Below, in pieces: positions 57,725-64,000 of a DNA stretch of 64,000 nucleotides (position 1 is the first letter of the stretch; each line of letters opens with the position of its first letter). The DNA is from Alisma plantago-aquatica (taxonomy: Eukaryota > Streptophyta > Magnoliopsida > Alismatales > Alismataceae). The translations under genes and the position numbers were made by a program. The notes beneath the pieces were generated by a model. The model had not been told where the DNA came from and searched no databases. It was given only the letters and a program-made list of their open reading frames with translations. The DNA lies in assembly GCA_963693085.1 (NCBI GenBank), contig OY856409.1, positions 1,340,165,415 through 1,340,229,414 of the forward strand. Reading direction: 5' to 3'.

Positions 57725-57840
57725 GTCTTCCAGAAGTAGGCAAATACATAATTCTTTTGCTTATATTGAGTTTCATTTTTTTAGAAACTATAAATGTTCC
57801 ACAATTGGAATTTAGCTATGGTGTTGATCATATCCATTTT
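57725..57840. repeat. Dispersed repeat, copy C, right part
   Basis: It resumes the sequence interrupted at 49391. The block AAATACATAATTCTTTTGCT and the following TTGAGTTTCATT match copies A (about 44715-44750) and B (about 48040-48070). Confidence 0.65.
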
Positions 57841-60059
57841 TTATTGTTCCCCTAGCTATGAATAGATCCATTCTTCTTGAATACTGCTATTTTCTACTAT
57901 TGTGCAAATTGAATGAGGACATAAATTTGATGACAGTTTAGTACGTTCAACCACTCATCTGAAGCCACAATGTTGAGCCGATTTCACACATGAAAAGCTC
58001 ATAAACCTGACAAAGAAGTTTCCTTCACTCCCTAAGGGATCTCCTACATTATTTAACCAACTGGGGTCCCACACTCGGATATACAAAAGACATACTCAAC
58101 CGCACAAAGACATGCTGGCTTTGAGCAACTAAATAGAAAAATACAACCCCAAGTCTCAAAATATGCTACAACTATTTCAAGTCCATCTAACTAAATAAGA
58201 ATAGCACCCCCAAAGTCATCATAGATTTGATTGAATGACTTCTTATTCGATCAGATCCAAAATCTACAAGATCAATATTTGACCAAAGTACTCCAATATT
58301 GAATATAACCCTTCTTAGATTCAATCGAAGAAATTGCAATGTACACATCTCATACTTGACCAAAGACACTATGAAGTACTTGGATATAGCAGGTCACCCA
58401 TCTTGGATTCAACGTCCACTTGAGGAACTCAATTAAAATACTGTTGATATGTCTCACTCCACCAAATTTCTTGGGATTCAAAACTCTACCCCCATTTTCT
58501 CCATTTATCCATGCCTTAAGCTTATCATCCACCCTTTATCTAGCAACAATTGCCATACCCACAAACAACTTCACTCTAGGCAACCAAAGAGTGTGATATC
58601 ACTATTCACTATATACTACTATACATGTTTGCGATCACACTACAATGTCATAGAATTCTATGCACTTGATGTTGAATCTGTCCTTAGCAGCCCATGATTT
58701 AAATCTCGTCAATAACATGTAACTAGTGATGAAATTGGCCGAAGTGGTGATCTTTTTTGTAGCTTCCTTCCAATATTTCCTATAATATTAATATTAAGCT
58801 TAGTCATGCACATTAATTTCTATCTCTGGATTATAAGTCTATGTTTCTTGGTCTTTGTTTATGATTTTTTGTAACTATCAATTTAGTATGGTTTTGGCTA
58901 CTTTCTCCTTCCATTTTAATCTCTACTACTAAAAGTCTTTCTAGGCTACCCATGATGGTCATAACCTATTGGTGAACCCAGTTTGAGAGAAGATCCGGCC
59001 TGACCCCAAAATAGGAAGCCTTGTTGGGTTTTTTGGTTGTCATGCCATAACATGTAGATATATACATTTAGCCCTGAGAGAGGTATTTCCACTAAATCTA
59101 CATATTCTACTCAAACTTGAAAGAAGGATAAATAGAGAGAACTTGAGAGCTGACTCCATAGAATGAAATTTCTATGTTTGCGATACTCCCTAGTGGATAA
59201 GAGGTTTGATTAGGAAGTAGAAGGCTCTGGTCTAGATGTTTGTTTTTGAATCACCATCAATTTTGGACAACCTTGTCTATAGTACTTTTCTTAGTGGACT
59301 ACTTTTCATAATTCAAATCTAGTCACAGTTCTTACAATCAAATAGTTTTCAAATAAAAGTATCTAGTACAAAGTAGGTAGTAGTGTATCGTTCTTATTGA
59401 GATTTGGAAAAGGTTTTGACTCCATTATAATCAAATCAGATACATTTCTAAGTATTAAGCATTGTGCAACATGTAATTGATGAGAGTGCAAGATCATAGC
59501 TGACCAGATACAATCCCTGCTCTCCTATGCATAACACAAAATGAACACATCTTTGGCACTGTTATTAGAGTTCATAGTGCAAGTGGATAACTTTTAGTTC
59601 AATTAGTCTATTTCACATATTATTTTCTACTTCCTTAGATTCTTTACAAAATCCAATTATCTCATGTGTAATCATATTGCTTATTGTTATCTGTTTATGT
59701 AATTCTAGTTATTATACATTAAGAAGATGTTCATTTCATTTTAGGTTGATAAACCTCAACCTGAAGACCAATAGAACATCACGTTGATGCTTGTGATCTA
59801 ACTAAAAATTTCTAGTAGAGTCAATACCAATCGATATGGTAGACCATGAAGAAAACCACGAGGAGGAGAGGAAGCTTGAAATTATGATGTTCTAGAATGT
59901 ATTTCACTTTTTATATAGTGAAAGTAAATGCTCTATTCTTTGGTGTTTGTTGAACCATATCTTAATGTCAATAAAAACCACTCTCATATTGGCCTTGTTA
60001 TTCTCATCAGACTTGACAACTTGGGAGGTAGTGTGTTGAACAAAAATAAACACAACATA
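57841..60059. other. 2.2 kb interval without a recognised gene
   Basis: It is likely to include the LTR or leader of the gypsy relic that follows, because that gag needs an upstream region, but I could not find an LTR partner or a primer site I trust. Open frames (58187-58369, 58350-58532, 58449-58697) are short and unrecognised. Confidence 0.4.
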
Positions 60060-60727
60060 TTCAAATGTTTAAAACCTCCTTGATATTGTGTAAACAAATG
60101 AAGTGGTACCAAAGGATGTTTACATGCACATGTTTAACTTATCTCTATGCAACAAGGCTAAAAAATGGTATCACGCTATTTTTGTTGTTACAATTTGTTC
60201 TTGCAAAGAGCTTGATGATGCCTTTATTGAGAAGTTGTTCAAGTTTAAAGACTGATCATTATAGAGATGAGATATGTAGTTTCAAATAGGGGTCTATGGA
60301 AGATATTAGTGAAGCATAGGATAGATTCAAAGGTTAAGAAAGGAAATGGCCTCATAATGGCCTATCTGAATGGATGCTTATCAATAATTTATGTAAAGGT
60401 TTATACAATAATTTGAAATCTTTTCTTAACATGAAAATATGAGCATAATTTACTAAATGTGATTTAAATAAATGTGTATAGGTTAGTTATTGACATGTCC
60501 AGTAGCGATCTTGAATGGAAACACTCTAAAAATAATAAATATCCTAATCTTGTGTAGGAACTTGATGCTTCTAGTTCCTAGAGGAGTGGTATTCTTGAAG
60601 TCAAGAATGGTGATATGTCTACCATTAAGTTGGACTAGATCTCAACTTATATCATGAAGTTGACACAAAATTAGTTGGATAAGAAGATTGAAGTCCATCT
60701 CCTGTACTCTAACATGTATGTGAAATA
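60060..60727 (+). pseudogene. Relic Ty3/gypsy gag
   Basis: Plus-strand blocks in shifting frames: DVYMHMFNLSLCNKAKKWYH (about 60115-60174), DDAFIEKLFKFKD (about 60215-60252), RDEICSFK (about 60265-60288), DRFKG (about 60323) and WPHNGLSEWM (about 60346-60375). This is the Retrotrans_gag pattern of Athila-like elements. It is truncated at 60727 by the copia-3 LTR. The rest of this element is outside the window. Confidence 0.65.
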
Positions 60728-62950
60728 TGTTGGTATGTATGCCCTGAGAGCTAATCATGGGATGATTGGTGGGATACATTAAGATTGATTTGATAAACAT
60801 CAAAGGCAAGCTTCCAATTCCTTCTGGTTCAGTCATATGAGATAGTGATAGAATAGATTGAATGTCTTGAGAATGACAATACTCAATGACGTATGCTTTC
60901 AGGTTAAGGACCTGAACGATGAGATCATATAGATGCTAAGAGTTAGTACATTCTTGTTATGTCCCTAGTCGGATGTCATTGTGGAAGGTAGATCGATAGT
61001 AATGACACACAAGACTAGATTGTGGTGTTGGTTGATGATAGAATCTCATTAGTCATGATATAGAGATATCAAACCAAACACATAGGTACTTGTTAGAGAA
61101 CAAGTGTACCGGACAAACCCACTGTGAGTTTGACATATGGAACCATGACATGGTAGTCACAGTCAGTACTCACAGTGATGGTGGCGAGTGTGATTCTTTG
61201 ACCTGAAATCACTACACTCAACACATGTCGTTGGGCACACTTTGACATCATCAAACGCAGTCCTGAAACATGGGTTGTTATAAAGGTGATGATAGGGTGG
61301 TTTTGACACATGGGGCTTTTGAGGGGTGAGTGATAGATATGGGATTTGTCCCTCCTGAGGGAGTTTGATATCCATGGCCACTTGATGAGTAGGATTGAGA
61401 AATGTGTGCACACATGTGTGAATCAGTATGTGATATTGATGTCATACATATCTCTTCCAATCTACTCTGAGATCAAGAAAGTGAATGAACGTTGACAGGA
61501 TGACTGTTCCATTCCTCGAGTTCATTCGGGATATCAGTGACAAAGGAATTATACATTCATTGTAACACCATTCACGGATTGTAGGATTGAAAGTTGTTCT
61601 CCAACTTTCTATTTCACTTGGGTAGCACTGATGTGTGACTAGGCACTGCTCTTTGCTTGTGAAGTGATAACTGTTATGGACTTTCACTGCCAACGTGAAA
61701 TGGACCTGCAGGGTCACACACATAGGATTTAACCTAGAAGAGGAGTTTTGTCCACAAACAATGTTTAGATTGATTACTAAAGGAGTTTAGTAGTTTAATT
61801 AAACACTCAATTAATTGATATCTCAATGACATAATGTTCAAGGTGTTGGACATATTGATTGGAGTATCGAATTGATTGAAACTGCAATTGATTGATTATG
61901 CACAATCTGCATTCCCAACCGATCAGCTCATGTAATGAACCGATCGGCTAAGCTTGGTGAACCAATCAGCTCAGGTGGTGAGTTGATCGGCTCAAGGACA
62001 GGGTGAAACGATTGCTTCAAGTGTTGAAACGATCGGTTCAACTGGTGCAACCGAGCAAGTTGGGAAAGTAGGATTGGTGAGAAATTTCCTTTCGTTTCAC
62101 TTGCCCAATTTGATTGGAACAAGGATTGGTATTTGATACCAATTAGAAACAAAAGATGGAAAGTCAATCGGGAACTGACCAGGACCACGAACCGACCGGT
62201 TAAGGTGTCCCAACCGATCGGTTGAGGTATCCACCGACCGGCTCAGGTCCCCAACCGACCGTTTCAGAAATGAAACGATCGGTTCAGGTTGCGAGTTGGT
62301 TGTTTTTGTGGAAAATCTCGAACCCTTCTACTCCTTGTTTAGTCCCATATTGCCCGGGATGGAGAACCCTATCCCATGACCCTCCTATATATATAGGGGT
62401 ATTGAGGGCTTCTCAAAGCACAACTCAGTGCAACTAGTTGCTCTGTGAAGTTGTCATTCTCTCTGGTTTTGGTAACCGAGACAGCCCGAGCAAGTGCTAC
62501 CCGATAAGGGAGGCACATCATGGGAAAGACAACTGCAGAAAGCGACTGGTGGTAGGAGAGTGTGTCGGCAACTAGTACGCTGACAGGAGGGTGTGACTCC
62601 TTCCAATTCCTTGTGAGACAAGGAGATTGGAGTTTCAGGTGGTCCGTGTGGACTACTTCAGAGGTGGGAGATTTTTGCCGCTCAAAGGACAACTGTCAAT
62701 CCCGACAGTCCCGGTGAGACCAGGAGTCATCAGTCCCGGTGCGACTAGGAGCTGCACAGACACTGTCCAAGACCGGAGGTGAAGACCGCGCAAGGCGTGA
62801 GGTATTGTCACAGAGCAAGCCTCGGGATAAGGTATGATTCCACAAACCATCCTTTCCTATTGTATAGACATTGACGTGTTTCCCTGTTCTGGGTTTGGGG
62901 AGGAAAGTTTTTGTTTCCGCTGCCTTCTCTGCCTCCCCTAAAACCCAACA
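60728..62950 (+). repeat. 5' LTR of copia-3
   Basis: 2223 bases, TGTTGG...CCAACA terminal inverted repeat. It aligns in inverse orientation with both copia-1 LTRs (GGGATTGAGTGTG-like, AGTTGTTCTCCAACTTTC and CACTTGGGTAGCA blocks). Its right part (61915-62300) is full of AACCGATCGGTT-like palindromes. Confidence 0.87.
62386..62396 (+). promoter_or_regulatory. TATA-like box of copia-3 LTR
   Basis: TATATATATA preceded by CCTCC and followed by GGGG. The equivalent place in both copia-1 LTRs also has a TATATAAA-type box next to a C-run, so this is the probable start region of the element's transcript. Confidence 0.5.
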
Positions 62951-62951
62951 G

Positions 62952-62965
62952 TGGTATCAGAGCCA
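62952..62965 (+). other. copia-3 primer-binding site (initiator tRNA-Met type)
   Basis: TGGTATCAGAGCCA, one base after the LTR end. It is an undamaged copy of the standard plant copia primer site and fixes plus orientation. Confidence 0.92.
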
Positions 62966-64000
62966 CATCAACTGCTCTATACTTTAGGATTATCGATATG
63001 ATCGATTTTGGTTTGTCGCCTTTATTTATTGCATACGATGCGAATAAAATTGGCTTTATGCATGTCCAATCGTAAATCCACATATCCCAATTTACATATA
63101 TGATATGTATTATTAATGCACTTGATATGTGTCACCCTTAAATGAGTTTTATGGTGGATGTATAGCATGGTTATGGCCAATAAACCCTATCTGTGTATGG
63201 TTGTATGTGGTTGCTTGCATCTCGGTCTGTGCACCGATCTTCCTTCTCCTATTCCTGATGTAACTCGAAATAATTCGAGATTTCTTTCCTACCTTTGCTC
63301 CCCTTGAATGTAACTCGAGGTTTCTCTTTTTACAATGTAAAATAGGATAGAATTTTATTTCCTGTTATGTCAAAGAACGGAGGACATCCTGACGACAGCT
63401 GAGATGATCGGTTCAAGGCGTGAACCGATCGGTTGACGTTCGAGACGATCGGTTCAAGGAGTGAGCCGATCAGTTGATGACTGGTTCGAGGAGCGAGACG
63501 AGCGGGTGGCGGCCATGATGAGATGCACGACGATCGGGAAAACCGATCGGTTGGAGGAGCCAACCGATCGACTGGTGGCACCCGGCTGACCAGTCTGATG
63601 GCGAGCCGATCATTCATGTGATGAGTTGATCAAATCCAGAAAGGAAAAGCATAGAGTTCATCTTGTAAAGGTTGCATGTGATGTAGACCTAGATGACCAT
63701 GATTCCTCTTGGCTCGAGGAATCATATAAGGATGGCCATAATCATCACTTTTATCATTTCACATGTTTTCTGTGGGATATAGCATGTATATGATACATAC
63801 TATATATTGTGGTGATTGGATATGTATATGTATATAAAAACCAAATCCCTCATTAAATATTAAGTTTTAGATGCCTTCCAAATGTGACACAAGTGAAAAG
63901 CTTGATCGACCAAGTGTGGGCACGCCCTAGCGTGGTGCAACGTCTATCTCCTGGAAGCGTGAAGGATGAATGTGTGGGTCTGCCCTAGCAGGGTGCATAT
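62966..64000 (+). other. copia-3 leader
   Basis: Untranslated region with a palindrome-rich block at about 63400-63610 (AACCGATCGGTT at 63423-63434 and again at 63541-63552), then AT-rich DNA. The last 330 bases match the copia-1 leader in inverse orientation. Confidence 0.7.

Larger units (their letters stand above)
60728..64000 (+). mobile_element. Ty1/copia retrotransposon (copia-3), left part, runs off the window
   Basis: 5' LTR 60728-62950, primer site 62952-62965, then a leader to the window edge. By comparison with copia-1, whose leader matches the inverse of 63670-64000, gag should begin roughly 400 bases beyond the window. The left flank AAATA (60723-60727) is the expected target duplication; its partner is not visible. 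Confidence 0.88.

Noticed and set aside
1..64000. tRNA, rRNA or organelle-derived segments
   Set aside because: None was recognised by eye; the only tRNA-like words are the primer-binding sites of LTR elements.

Overview
The window is a repeat-dominated piece of a plant nuclear genome. The evidence is En/Spm (CACTA) DNA-transposon genes, Ty1/copia and Ty3/gypsy LTR retrotransposons with plant-type tRNA primer sites, long AT-rich non-coding stretches and one plausible host gene, a short F-box protein. Nothing bacterial, organellar or viral was recognised. The GC-rich start of the F-box gene in an AT-rich background would suit a monocot, but that is weak evidence and I cannot name the species.

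0-36 kb is a set of transposons inserted inside one another. The outermost layer is a decayed CACTA element on the plus strand: tnp2 transposase pieces at 1-2.4 kb, the first half of its second gene at 2.7-4.1 kb, and the second half (DUF8039-like and Ulp1 protease-like) at 34.3-36.1 kb. Between these halves lies a Ty1/copia element on the minus strand (4121-34306). That copia element was itself hit twice. An Athila/Tat-like Ty3/gypsy element (10341-21936, target duplication TACAT) sits in its leader. A non-coding LTR element with about 3.55 kb LTRs (23527-33837, target duplication AAGAA) sits in its 5' LTR. Matching duplications, primer sites and polypurine tracts fix most ends to the base.

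36-43 kb holds AT-rich DNA, purine-rich low-complexity DNA split by a 4.0 kb solo LTR (37201-41193), and a small repeat cluster. 43-44 kb holds the F-box gene. Its downstream side carries three diverged copies (A, B, C) of a roughly 0.85 kb sequence at 44.0, 47.6 and 48.7 kb.

49392-57719 is an old copia element on the minus strand, inserted in copy C with a perfect ATATT duplication. It has a degenerate gag-pol and, within or just before gag, four tandem copies of a roughly 605 bp unit. 60.06-60.73 kb is a relic gypsy gag on the plus strand. It is cut by the LTR of a third copia element (60728 to beyond the window), which belongs to the same broad family as the 4-34 kb copia element but has better preserved termini.

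All transposon proteins are broken, so no active system is visible. The most informative features are the datable nesting, the nonsense-dominated decay of the gypsy pol frame, the tandem array in the old copia element, palindrome-rich LTRs, and the F-box gene with its downstream repeats.
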